From contig DASSZD010000102.1 of the NCBI GenBank assembly GCA_035702985.1, positions 1-50,898 on the forward strand: DNA of 50,898 nucleotides, in the 5' to 3' direction. Source of the DNA: JAKAXG01 sp035702985. Lineage in GTDB: Bacteria; Actinomycetota; Acidimicrobiia; Acidimicrobiales; Palsa-688. The notes under the pieces are model-generated. The model made no database searches, was not told the DNA's origin, and saw only the letters and a program-made list of their open reading frames with translations. This document shows positions 1 through 7,646 of the stretch, piece after piece; the first letter of the stretch is position 1; each line of letters starts with the position of its first letter. The translations under genes and the position numbers were made by a program.

Positions 1-2600
1 GGGAGCGGCGCCTGGGTGCGCTCCTCGGAGGTGAGCACGCCGAGCTCGACCCGCTCCTCGTACGGCAGGTAGTCCACCGCCAGGCGCCGGAAGATGTAGT
101 CGACCAAGGACTGGGCGATACGCAGGTCCGGGTCGTCGGTCATGCCGGCCGGCTCGAAGCGCATGTTGGTGTACTTGCGGACGAAGGTGGCCAGCGGCAC
201 GCCGTGCTGCAGGGAGATGGAGATGGCCACCGAGAAGGCGTCCATGATCCCGGCCAGGGTGGAGCCCTGCTTGGAGACCTTGATGAACACCTCGCCGGGA
301 CGGCCGTCGTCGTACTCGCCCACCGTCACGTAGCCCTCGCAGTCGGCCACCCGGAACTTGAACGTGCTCGACTTGCGCCGCCGGGGCAGCCGCTCGCGCA
401 CCGGCTGCTTGACCACCACGGTCTGGCGCTCGAGGGCCTTCTCCAGCTCGGCCACCTTCAACGCCAGTTCGGCGTCGTGGGCCTCCCCCGCCGACACGTT
501 GGGATCGGCGACGGTCTTCTTGGCCGTGGCCAGGGGCTGGGCGACCTTGCAGTTGTCCCGGTAGATGGCCACCGCCTTGAGGCCGAGCTGCCACGCCTCG
601 ATGTGCAGCTGCGCCACGTCCTCGACGGTGACCTCCTCGGGGACGTTGACCGTCTTGGAGATGGCCCCGCTGATGAAGGGCTGCACCGCCCCCATCATCT
701 TGATGTGGCCCCGGTAGTGGATGGTGTTGTCGCCCATGGAGCAGGCGAACACCGGCAGGTGCTCCGCCGACAGGTGCGGGGCGCCCACGATGGACTTGTG
801 CTCGTCGATGTAGGCCACGACGTCGGCCACCTGGTCAGGCGTGTAGCCGAGGCGGGCCAGGGCCCGGGGCACCGTCTGGTTGACGATCGACATGGTGCCC
901 CCGCCCACCAGCTTTTTCATCTTGACCAGACCCAGGTCCGGTTCGATACCGGTGGTGTCACAGTCCATGAGCAGGCCGATGGTGCCGGTGGGGGCCAGCA
1001 CGCTGGCCTGGGCGTTGCGCACCCCGTGCTGCTCGGCGGTGTCGACGGCGGTGTCCCAGGCCTCTTGGGCCGCCGACAGCAGCTCCGGCGGGACCAGCTC
1101 CTCGTCGATGCGGGCGGCGGCGTCGCGGTGCATGCGCAGCACGTCGAGCATGGCGTCCCGGTTCTGCGAATAGCCGGCGAAGGGGCCCATGCGCGACGCC
1201 GTGCGGGCCGAGGTGGCGTAGGAGTGGCCGGTGAGCAGGGCGGTGATGGCCGCCGCCCAGGCCCGGCCCCCGTCGGAGTCGTAGGGCAGGCCCTCGGCCA
1301 TCAGCAGGGCGCCCAGGTTGGCGTAGCCGATGCCCAGCTGGCGGAACCGCCGGGAGTTCTCCCCGATCTTCTCCGTGGGGTAGTCGGCGTTGCCGACGAT
1401 GATCTCCTGGGCCGTGAACACCACCTCGGTGGCCGCCTTGAAGCCGGCCACGTCGAAGGCGCCGTCGGCACCCAGGAACGTCAACAGGTTGAGGCTGGCC
1501 AGGTTGCAGGCCGAGTTGTCGATGTGCATGTACTCGCTGCACGGGTTGCTGGCGTTGATCCGCCCGGAGTTGGGGGCGGTGTGCCACCGGTTGATGGTGG
1601 TGTCGAACTGCATGCCCGGATCGGCGCACTCCCACGCCGCCTTGGAGATCTGGTGGAACAGGTCCCGGGCCCTGACCGTGTCCACCGCCTCACCGGTGGT
1701 GACCGCCCTGAGCGCCCACTCGCCGTCGTCGAGCACGGCCTGCATGAACTCGTCGGTGACCCGCACCGAGTTGTTGGCGTTCTGGTACTGGATCGAGTAG
1801 CTGTCCTTGCCGTCGAGGTCCATGTCGAAGCCGGCGTCGCGCAGAGCCCGGGCCTTGCGCTCCTCGATGGCCTTGCACCACACGAAGTCCTCGATGTCGG
1901 GATGGTCCACGTCGAGGATGACCATCTTGGCCGCCCGGCGGGTCTTACCCCCGCTCTTGATGGTGCCGGCCGAGGCGTCGGCGCCGCGCATGAAGCTCAC
2001 CGGGCCCGAGGCGGTCCCCCCGCCCCGCAGGCCCTCCTTGGACGAGCGGATCCGCGACAGGTTGACCCCCGCCCCGGAGCCGCCCTTGAAGATGATGCCC
2101 TCCTCGGTGTACCAGTTGAGGATCGAGTCCATGGAGTCCTCGACGGCCAGGATGAAGCAGGCCGATCCCTGCTGGGGCACCCCTTTGACCCCGATGTTGA
2201 ACCACACCGGTGAGTTGAAGGCGGCCTTCTGGTGGATGATCAGGTACTTGAGCTCGTCGCTGAAGGCGTCGGCCTCTTCGTCGTCGACGAAGTAGCCCTC
2301 CTTGCGGCCCCATCCGGTGATGGTGTCCACCACCCGGTCCACCACCTGGCGCAGCGACCATTCCCGCTCGGGCTCACCCAGGGTGCCCCGGAAGTACTTC
2401 TGGGCCAGGATGTTGGTGGCGTTGAGGCTCCACCTGGCAGGCACCTCCACCCCGAGCTGCTCGAAGACCACGGCACCGGTGCCGTAGTGGACGATGCGGG
2501 CGTCGCGCCGCTCCCACTCGACGGAACTGTAGGGATCCTCGCCGGCCTTCGTGAAGTGCCGGGAGATCCCGATGCCCATCCGCTCGGGCGCTATTGCCAT
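1..2600 (-). CDS. nrdJ: Vitamin B12-dependent (class II) ribonucleoside-diphosphate reductase, 3' end outside window
   Basis: Adenosylcobalamin-dependent enzyme that reduces ribonucleotides to deoxyribonucleotides in the cytoplasm. About 866 codons are visible and the C-terminus runs off the left edge; actinobacterial NrdJ proteins are usually about 950 residues, so most of it is present. The N-terminus reads MAIAPERMGIGISRHFTKAG. Class II landmarks are visible: an SACFIL segment followed by EDSMDSI, the NPCSEY and SACNLASLNL segments, the APTGTIG segment near residue 560, and a long C-terminal extension with a KVAELEKAL helix. ATG at 2598-2600 is preceded by a strong AGGAGG Shine-Dalgarno (about 2609-2614), so this mRNA is leadered, unlike many first genes in the window. 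A promoter and two candidate NrdR boxes lie upstream. The gene is transcribed divergently from glpK across about 480 bp. Confidence 0.97.
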   Translation of the reverse strand, partial: MAIAPERMGIGISRHFTKAGEDPYSSVEWERRDARIVHYGTGAVVFEQLGVEVPARWSLNATNILAQKYFRGTLGEPEREWSLRQVVDRVVDTITGWGRKEGYFVDDEEADAFSDELKYLIIHQKAAFNSPVWFNIGVKGVPQQGSACFILAVEDSMDSILNWYTEEGIIFKGGSGAGVNLSRIRSSKEGLRGGGTASGPVSFMRGADASAGTIKSGGKTRRAAKMVILDVDHPDIEDFVWCKAIEERKARALRDAGFDMDLDGKDSYSIQYQNANNSVRVTDEFMQAVLDDGEWALRAVTTGEAVDTVRARDLFHQISKAAWECADPGMQFDTTINRWHTAPNSGRINASNPCSEYMHIDNSACNLASLNLLTFLGADGAFDVAGFKAATEVVFTAQEIIVGNADYPTEKIGENSRRFRQLGIGYANLGALLMAEGLPYDSDGGRAWAAAITALLTGHSYATSARTASRMGPFAGYSQNRDAMLDVLRMHRDAAARIDEELVPPELLSAAQEAWDTAVDTAEQHGVRNAQASVLAPTGTIGLLMDCDTTGIEPDLGLVKMKKLVGGGTMSIVNQTVPRALARLGYTPDQVADVVAYIDEHKSIVGAPHLSAEHLPVFACSMGDNTIHYRGHIKMMGAVQPFISGAISKTVNVPEEVTVEDVAQLHIEAWQLGLKAVAIYRDNCKVAQPLATAKKTVADPNVSAGEAHDAELALKVAELEKALERQTVVVKQPVRERLPRRRKSSTFKFRVADCEGYVTVGEYDDGRPGEVFIKVSKQGSTLAGIMDAFSVAISISLQHGVPLATFVRKYTNMRFEPAGMTDDPDLRIAQSLVDYIFRRLAVDYLPYEERVELGVLTSEERTQAPL

Positions 2601-2635
2601 ACCGGAAACCTCCTGGAGAGTGAACTTGGTCAGAA

Positions 2636-2651
2636 CCACAAGCTGTTGTGG
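2636..2651. promoter_or_regulatory. Candidate NrdR box 1 upstream of nrdJ
   Basis: CCACAAGCTGTTGTGG is a 16-bp dyad whose outer parts fit the NrdR consensus half-sites CACWA and TWGTG exactly. Only the four central bases differ from the AT-rich consensus. The symmetry extends outward to 2631-2656 with one mismatch. It lies about 35 nt before the nrdJ start, downstream of the predicted promoter. That NrdR, an ATP/dATP-sensing repressor, controls ribonucleotide reductase genes is established; its action here is inferred. Confidence 0.55.
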
Positions 2652-2677
2652 CTCTGACGCCCTGTGGACCCCGCATC

Positions 2678-2693
2678 CCACAACATGACGGTA
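2678..2693. promoter_or_regulatory. Candidate NrdR box 2, degenerate
   Basis: CCACAACATGACGGTA has a good left half-site (CACAA) and a poor right half. It begins 42 bp from box 1, about four helical turns, and overlaps the expected transcription start of nrdJ. NrdR boxes normally occur in phased pairs, which is why I list it. Taken alone it would not be convincing. Confidence 0.35.
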
Positions 2694-2723
2694 ATTACAT
2701 CACCGTAATTTCATCCGTGTCAA
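2694..2723 (-). promoter_or_regulatory. Predicted sigma-70-type promoter of nrdJ
   Basis: On the minus strand TTGACA (2718-2723) is followed after 18 bp by TGTAAT (2694-2699). The start point would be near 2687, giving a leader of about 85 nt that contains the ribosome binding site and NrdR box 1. A second leftward TTGACA/TATTTT pair with a short 15-bp spacer lies further upstream at 2887-2912 and could be an additional promoter. Confidence 0.55.
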
Positions 2724-3072
2724 TGCCCACCGGTCCGGAAAACCCCTGGTCAGGCCGCGCTCGCGAAGGTTTGCAGTCTGGTCGGCCGGGCCGGTCCGGC
2801 CACCGTAGGGTCGGGCGCCTGTGGAGCGGTAGAGGGCAGAAGCTGTGAATCACCGGGGGATAACCGGGGTGCCGGCCGGCCCACCGAAAATATCCCGGGA
2901 CGGAGTGTGTCAACTCCGGTGCAGAGGGGTACAGTCAAAATATCGCCGCCGAAGCTGCCCCCTCGGCGGCTCTACCCTGGCGACGGCCCCCCAGTCCCCG
3001 CCCCTTCGACGGGGGGCCGCGCCGGGGAACATCGCGACCCACACCGCAGGACGGGCCGGGCCCGGGCGCAGC

Positions 3073-3078
3073 TATGTT
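3073..3078 (+). promoter_or_regulatory. -10 element of leaderless glpK
   Basis: TATGTT ends 6 nt before the glpK ATG, so transcription should begin at or beside the start codon. There is no proper Shine-Dalgarno and no clear -35. Confidence 0.55.
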
Positions 3079-3084
3079 CCAGGG

Positions 3085-4584
3085 ATGGGTGTGGTGGTGG
3101 CGATCGATGCCGGGACGACCGGTGTGCGTACGATGGCGATCGGTCCCGACGGTGAGGTGGTGGCGGCCGGGTACCGGGAGTTCCCCCAGTACTTCCCCCG
3201 ACCGGGCTGGGTCGAGCACGACCCGGAGGAGATCTGGGACGCGGTCGTGGCCACCTTCGCCGAGGTGCTGGCCGCCGTGGACCAGCCGGTCGCCGCCATC
3301 GGCATCACCAACCAGCGGGAGACGGTCGTGCTGTGGGACCGCCGGGACGGCACCCCGCTGCACCGGGCGGTGGTGTGGCAGGACCGGCGCAGCGCCGACA
3401 TATGCGAGAAGCTGGCTGCGGCGGGACACCTGGGCCGGGTGCGGGCCCGGACCGGGCTGGTCCTCGACCCGTACTTCTCGGCCACCAAGCTGGCGTGGCT
3501 GTTCGGCGAGGGCGCCGTCGAACCCACCCCGGACACGGCGTTCGGCACGGTGGACAGCTGGATCATCTGGCGCCTGACCGGGGGACGCACCCATGTCACC
3601 GACGCCACCAACGCGGCCCGGACGCTGTTGTTCGACATCGGGACCCTGGCGTGGGACGGGGAGCTGGCCGACCTGTTCGGGGTCCCGGCCGGGGTGCTGC
3701 CCGAGGTGGGTCCCTCCAGCGGACGGCTGGCCACCACGGCGCCGGGGGTGATCCCCGGTCTGGCCGCCGGGGTGCCCATCAGCGGGGTGGCCGGGGACCA
3801 GCAGGCGGCCCTGTTCGGCCAGGCGTGCTTCTCCCCCGGCATGACCAAGAACACCTACGGGACCGGCAGCTTCGTGCTCATGAACGTGGGCCCGGAACTG
3901 CCCCCACCGGTCGACGGTCTGCTGTCCACGGTCGCCTGGAGCCTCGGCGAGGTCGGCCCCGCCACCACGACCTACGCCCTGGAGGGGGCCATCTTCGTGA
4001 CCGGAGCGGCGGTCCAGTGGCTGCGCGACGGGCTGGGGCTGATCGCCGCCGCCGCCGAGATCGGCCCGCTGGCCGAGACGGTGCCCGACTCGGGCGGCTG
4101 CTTCTTCGTGCCGGCCCTGACCGGCCTGGGCAGCCCCTGGTGGGATCCCCACGCCCGGGGCACCGTGGTCGGCCTGACTCGGGGGGTGGGTCGCCCCCAG
4201 CTGGCCCGGGCCGCGGTCGAGGCCATGGCCTTCCAGACCGCCGACGTGGTGCGGTCCATGACCGCGGCGGCCGGGCGGCCCCTGTCGGAGCTGCGGGTCG
4301 ACGGCGGCGCTTCGGCCATGGACCTGCTCCTGCACCTCCAGGCCGACCTGCTGGGCGTGCCGGTACGGCGGACGTGCAGCAGCGAGACCACGGCCATCGG
4401 GGCGGCGTTCCTGGCCGGGCTGGCCGAAGGGGTGTGGGGATCGCTGGACGAGATCGCCTCGGTGTGGAGAGCTGACACCGCGGTGGAACCGGCGTCCACC
4501 GAGCAGCCGGTCCGGGCCGCCTTCGCCGACTGGCACCGAGCCGTCGAGCGGTCCCTGGCGTGGGATCCCCCCGAGGCCGACTGA
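3085..4584 (+). CDS. glpK: Glycerol kinase
   Basis: Phosphorylates glycerol to sn-glycerol 3-phosphate with ATP. It has 499 residues, the normal length. FGGY-family landmarks are in order: the N-terminal phosphate loop DAGTTGVR (residues 8-15), GITNQRET with R78 and E79, LDPYFSATK with Y130, TVDSWIIW, AGDQQAALFGQ with D238 and Q239, the TYGTGSF loop, and a C-terminal DGGASAMDLLLH segment. R78, E79, Y130, D238 and Q239 correspond to the glycerol contacts known from E. coli GlpK, so this is a canonical glycerol kinase. The ATG at 3085 was chosen because homology begins there and a -10 element lies 6 nt upstream. The gene is monocistronic and ends 22 bp before the convergent ACT gene. A second, divergent paralogue lies at 24096-25538. 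Confidence 0.95.
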   Translation: MGVVVAIDAGTTGVRTMAIGPDGEVVAAGYREFPQYFPRPGWVEHDPEEIWDAVVATFAEVLAAVDQPVAAIGITNQRETVVLWDRRDGTPLHRAVVWQDRRSADICEKLAAAGHLGRVRARTGLVLDPYFSATKLAWLFGEGAVEPTPDTAFGTVDSWIIWRLTGGRTHVTDATNAARTLLFDIGTLAWDGELADLFGVPAGVLPEVGPSSGRLATTAPGVIPGLAAGVPISGVAGDQQAALFGQACFSPGMTKNTYGTGSFVLMNVGPELPPPVDGLLSTVAWSLGEVGPATTTYALEGAIFVTGAAVQWLRDGLGLIAAAAEIGPLAETVPDSGGCFFVPALTGLGSPWWDPHARGTVVGLTRGVGRPQLARAAVEAMAFQTADVVRSMTAAAGRPLSELRVDGGASAMDLLLHLQADLLGVPVRRTCSSETTAIGAAFLAGLAEGVWGSLDEIASVWRADTAVEPASTEQPVRAAFADWHRAVERSLAWDPPEAD

Positions 4585-4606
4585 GGGCCGGGGCGCGACC
4601 CTGGGG

Positions 4607-5287
4607 TCAGGCGAGGGCGCTGGGGTGGGCTATGCGACCCGGCCGGGAGGCCAGCTCGGCCCAGCGGGCGTCGACGATGCGGGCCAGGGCGGTGAGCTGA
4701 CGGCGCTCGCGGATACGGAACGGGCGGCCCTGCCGGCCCAGGATCAGGACCAGGCCGGCGGCGTCCAGGTCGGCCCACGCCACGTCATCCGGCGCGGCCT
4801 CGCCGGGCCGCGGTGCCACCACCGCCCGGCTGCCGGCCAGGAACGCCCTCAGCCACGGCCCGGGAGGAACCGGTCCCACCGCCACGGCGTGGTCCACCCC
4901 GTCCAGCTCCACCACCGTGGCCCAGTCGCACTGGAAGTCGCGGAGGCTGCCACGGGCCAGGCTGGCGAGCAGCGGCTGGACCGCCTGCTGGGTCACCAGG
5001 GTGGCGGCCGTCTCCAGAGCGTCCAGGCGGGGATCGTTGAGGGCGTCGCTGGCCCGGCGCACGTCCTCCACGTCGACGCCGTCCACCTCGCCGATCTCGG
5101 ATATGAGCAACTCGACCAGCGACTCCGAAGGTAGATCCACCACCAGCTCGTCGATGGCCCGCCCGGCGCCCCGCTCCAGGATGTCGATACCCACCAGGTC
5201 GCCCCGCACGGCGCCTATCCGGCTGGCCACCGCGCCGAGGGCACCGGGACGGTCGGGGACCCAGACGCGTACGGTGAAGAGAGGCAC
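4607..5287 (-). CDS. ACT-domain protein with C-terminal GAF-like region
   Basis: A protein of 226 residues. Residues 1-75 (MPLFTVRVWVPDRPGALGAV onward) form an ACT domain, a small-molecule, often amino-acid, binding fold. The remaining 150 residues have no motif I recognise but end in an alpha/beta pattern (AAGLVLILGRQGRPFRIRER) that resembles the end of a GAF-type sensor. No enzymatic domain is attached, so a regulatory role is likely; ligand and target are unknown. The GTG start at 5287 sits 6 nt after a TAGCGT element and lacks a ribosome binding site, consistent with a leaderless message. Confidence 0.8.
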   Translation of the reverse strand: MPLFTVRVWVPDRPGALGAVASRIGAVRGDLVGIDILERGAGRAIDELVVDLPSESLVELLISEIGEVDGVDVEDVRRASDALNDPRLDALETAATLVTQQAVQPLLASLARGSLRDFQCDWATVVELDGVDHAVAVGPVPPGPWLRAFLAGSRAVVAPRPGEAAPDDVAWADLDAAGLVLILGRQGRPFRIRERRQLTALARIVDARWAELASRPGRIAHPSALA

Positions 5288-5293
5288 GCCCGC

Positions 5294-5299
5294 ACGCTA
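5294..5299 (-). promoter_or_regulatory. -10 element of leaderless ACT-domain gene
   Basis: TAGCGT on the minus strand lies 6 nt before the GTG start of the ACT-domain gene. No Shine-Dalgarno is present. Confidence 0.5.
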
Positions 5300-5394
5300 A
5301 CAGCCCTTTGTGAACCGTCTGTTACCGGCCGGCGCCGCCGGTGTTACACCAGAGCACGGGACGGCCCTGAGGCCTCCCGGGCGGCGGGCTGCCC

Positions 5395-5464
5395 ACCCGA
5401 CCGGAGCCGACGGACCGGGGCCGACGGACCGGGGCCGCCTACCCGACCGGAGCCGACGGACCGG
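5395..5464. repeat. 24-bp direct repeat around the plsC stop codon
   Basis: An identical 24-bp GC-rich unit occurs at 5395-5418 and 5441-5464, with a partial copy of its second half between them. The second copy covers the last codons of the acyltransferase gene, whose stop is at 5439-5441. It looks like a local slippage expansion. Two degenerate copies of a roughly 30-bp unit just upstream encode the repeated VSPTGQA tail of the protein. Confidence 0.75.
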
Positions 5465-6299
5465 TCGCCCCGCCCGCCGCCTGACCGGTCGGCGATACCG
5501 GCCGGGAGGCATCGGCACCGTCCGGCACCCGACCCGGCGCCTGACCCGTCGGTGACACGGCCGGGGTGAGCACCGCGCCGTCGACGGCGCCATCGCCTGT
5601 GGCGTGGTCCGGCTCGGCCTCGGATCCCGGGGCGGCCATGCGGCCCCGGTCCCGCTTGGCGTAGCGGTCGACCCGTTCCTGGCCGGACAACTCGGCGATG
5701 GCCGCCATGATGGAGTCGGTGCAGCGGCGCAGGTCCTCCGCGCTGATCGGCCCCTCCCCGTCAGCCAGGCAGGGCACGGTGATGGGCCGGCCCATCCGGA
5801 CCCTGACCGGCTTGAAGATCCGGGGCCGGTTCACCCCGATCGGCTGGACGGCGGCGGTCCCGAACTGGGCGACCGGCACCACCGGCGCACCGCACTGCAT
5901 GGCCAGCCGGGCCACCCCGGTGTGACCCCGGTACAGCCGGCCGTCGGGGGAACGGGTGCCCTCGGGGTAGATGCCGAGAACCCCCCCGGAGGTGAGCACG
6001 TCCCGAGCGGCGGCCAGCGCCCGCTCCGATGCCGAGCCCCCGTCCCGCTTGAGCGGGATCATGCCGACGGCCCGGAAGAACCAGGCCGTCCTGGGGTTCT
6101 CGAAGTACTCCGCCTTGGCCACGAAGGTGACCCGCCGGGGGACGCACAGGGGCAGGAAGATGCTGTCGATGAACGACTGATGGTTGCACGCCAGGATGAC
6201 CGGGCCCTTTCTGGGCACGTTGCTGCGTCCCTCCACCCTGACCCGGTACAGGATCAGGAGTACGGGTGTCAGGACGACTTTCAGCACCCAGTAGGCCAC
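5439..6299 (-). CDS. plsC: 1-acyl-sn-glycerol-3-phosphate acyltransferase (PlsC type)
   Basis: Transfers an acyl chain to lysophosphatidate in phospholipid synthesis at the inner face of the membrane. It has 286 residues. A hydrophobic N-terminal segment (residues 4-17) is followed by the catalytic block NHQSFID (N39, H40, D45), a PLKRD segment, the substrate-binding YPEGTR (residues 111-116) and a later VPVAQFGT. The catalytic domain ends near residue 235. The last 50 residues are a low-complexity Gly/Ala/Pro tail with two VSPTGQA copies, overlying the DNA repeat at the 3' end. Translation starts with GTG four nt after the aminotransferase stop, so the two genes are one transcript. Several PlsC-like enzymes usually exist per genome, so its exact acceptor is not certain. 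Confidence 0.88.
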   Translation of the reverse strand: MAYWVLKVVLTPVLLILYRVRVEGRSNVPRKGPVILACNHQSFIDSIFLPLCVPRRVTFVAKAEYFENPRTAWFFRAVGMIPLKRDGGSASERALAAARDVLTSGGVLGIYPEGTRSPDGRLYRGHTGVARLAMQCGAPVVPVAQFGTAAVQPIGVNRPRIFKPVRVRMGRPITVPCLADGEGPISAEDLRRCTDSIMAAIAELSGQERVDRYAKRDRGRMAAPGSEAEPDHATGDGAVDGAVLTPAVSPTGQAPGRVPDGADASRPVSPTGQAAGGATGPSAPVG

Positions 6300-6303
6300 G
6301 GCC

Positions 6304-7479
6304 TCACCCCAATTTCGTCAGTGCCTTACGCATGTTCCGGACCGCCTGCTGGATCCGCTGCTCGTTCTCGATGAGAGCGAATCGTACGAATCCTTCCCCA
6401 CCTTTGCCGAAACCGATCCCCGGGGACGTGGCCACCTCGGCATCGGTGACGAGGAACTTGGCGAATTCCAGCGAACCCATCTCCAGATAGGGCTCGGGGA
6501 TCGGCGCCCACACGAACATGGTTCCGCGGGGAGGCTCGACTTTCCACCCGATCCGGTTGAGCCCGTCGCACAGGGCGTTGCGGCGGGCGTGGTAGATGTC
6601 GTTGACCTCCTTCGGGTACTCCGAGGCCTCGTTGAGCGCCACGATGGAGGCGATCTGGATGGGCTGGAAGGTGCCGTAGTCGAGGTAGCTCTTGAGCTTG
6701 GTGAGGGCGGCCACGATCTGAGGGTTACCGACCATGAACGCCATCCGCCATCCGGCCATCGAGAAGCTCTTGGTCATGGTGTAGAACTCCACCGAGACGT
6801 CCTTGGCCCCCGGGACCTGCAACAGCGACGGGGGCTGGAACCCGTCGAAGGCGGTATCGGAATAGGCGAAGTCGTGCACCAGGATGACGTCGTGCTCCCG
6901 GGCGAAGTTCACCAGCCGCTCCATCCACGCCAGGTCCACGCACTCGGTGGTGGGATTGTGCGGGAAGGAGAAGACGATCACCCTCGGCCGGGGCCAGGTC
7001 GACTCCCAGCTGTCCATCAGGTTGGCGAAGAAATCCTGGTCCGGTCCCAGCTGGACCTGCTGCACGTCGGCCCCGGCGAACAGCGGGGCGTAGATGTGAA
7101 TCGGGTAGCTGGGGGTGGGGACCAGCGCCGTGTCGCCGGGGCCGACCAGGGTCCACATGAGGTGCGACAGGCCCTCTTTGGCCCCGATGGTGGTTACCAC
7201 CTCGGTGTCGGGGTCCAGCTCCACCCCGAAGCGCCGCATGTACAGGTTGGCCACGGCCAGCCTCAGCTTCGGTATCCCCCGCGACGCCGAGTAGCGGTGG
7301 TTACGGGGGTTACGGGCGGCTTCGGCCAGCTTCTCCACCGCGATGTCGGGGCTCGGGATGTCGGGATTCCCGAAGCCCATGTCGATGACGTCGCGCCCGG
7401 CCCGGCGGGCCTGGTCGCGCAGCTCGTTGATGATGGCGAAGACGTAGGGCGGCAGCCCGTTGATCCGGCGAAACTCCAC
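6304..7479 (-). CDS. alaC: PLP-dependent class I/II aminotransferase, AlaC type (glutamate-pyruvate)
   Basis: Probably makes alanine from pyruvate using glutamate. It has 391 residues, full length for the family. Visible features are the N-terminal PPYVFAIINELRDQARRAG characteristic of AlaC/AlaA, GFGNPDIPSP near residue 36, YSASRGIPKLR, SFPHNPTTE (N175 region), the HDFAYSD segment, and the PLP Schiff-base lysine K237 in YTMTKSFSMAGWR. The GTG start at 7479 follows a TAACCT -10 element by 6 nt, so it is probably a leaderless first gene of an operon with plsC. LL-diaminopimelate aminotransferase is a close relative, but the N-terminus favours AlaC. Confidence 0.85.
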   Translation of the reverse strand: MEFRRINGLPPYVFAIINELRDQARRAGRDVIDMGFGNPDIPSPDIAVEKLAEAARNPRNHRYSASRGIPKLRLAVANLYMRRFGVELDPDTEVVTTIGAKEGLSHLMWTLVGPGDTALVPTPSYPIHIYAPLFAGADVQQVQLGPDQDFFANLMDSWESTWPRPRVIVFSFPHNPTTECVDLAWMERLVNFAREHDVILVHDFAYSDTAFDGFQPPSLLQVPGAKDVSVEFYTMTKSFSMAGWRMAFMVGNPQIVAALTKLKSYLDYGTFQPIQIASIVALNEASEYPKEVNDIYHARRNALCDGLNRIGWKVEPPRGTMFVWAPIPEPYLEMGSLEFAKFLVTDAEVATSPGIGFGKGGEGFVRFALIENEQRIQQAVRNMRKALTKLG

Positions 7480-7485
7480 AGCGAG

Positions 7486-7491
7486 AGGTTA
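7486..7491 (-). promoter_or_regulatory. -10 element of leaderless alaC
   Basis: TAACCT on the minus strand, with 6 nt to the GTG start codon. No Shine-Dalgarno is visible. Confidence 0.5.
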
Positions 7492-7646
7492 CCGGGCCGC
7501 CACCGGCCCGATCCCGCATTACGGCGGCGGTCACTCCCGGCGGCAACCCCGGCGGCAGCCGCCCGGATCCGGCTGGCCGGGCGCCACCGGGCCGGGCGCC
7601 TCCGGCATGGCTCGTGCCGGGCCGTCCCCGGCCGGCCGGGCCTCGG

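Larger units (their letters stand above)
2601..3084. other. Divergent nrdJ-glpK intergenic region
   Basis: This gene-free stretch of 484 bp holds the nrdJ leader, the promoter and candidate NrdR boxes. It also contains a repeated CGTAATT-type AT-rich motif at 2688-2713, two copies of AAAATATC (about 2886 and 2937), and the glpK -10 element at its right end. I looked for a cobalamin riboswitch in the nrdJ leader and saw no B12-box-like segment. No convincing small ORF is present. Confidence 0.6.

Noticed and set aside
204..2213. 669-residue open frame on the plus strand opposite nrdJ
   Set aside because: It is the antisense shadow of the nrdJ coding sequence; the composition (His/Gly/Val-rich) and lack of any motif are typical of high-GC shadows.
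2601..2690. Cobalamin riboswitch in the nrdJ leader
   Set aside because: The leader from the predicted start is under 100 nt and no B12-box-like sequence is visible; the dyad fits an NrdR box better.
7579..7604. Two GGCCGGGCGCC copies between the ROK kinase and alaC
   Set aside because: Short, very GC-rich repeats are expected by chance in this sequence and no functional arrangement is evident.
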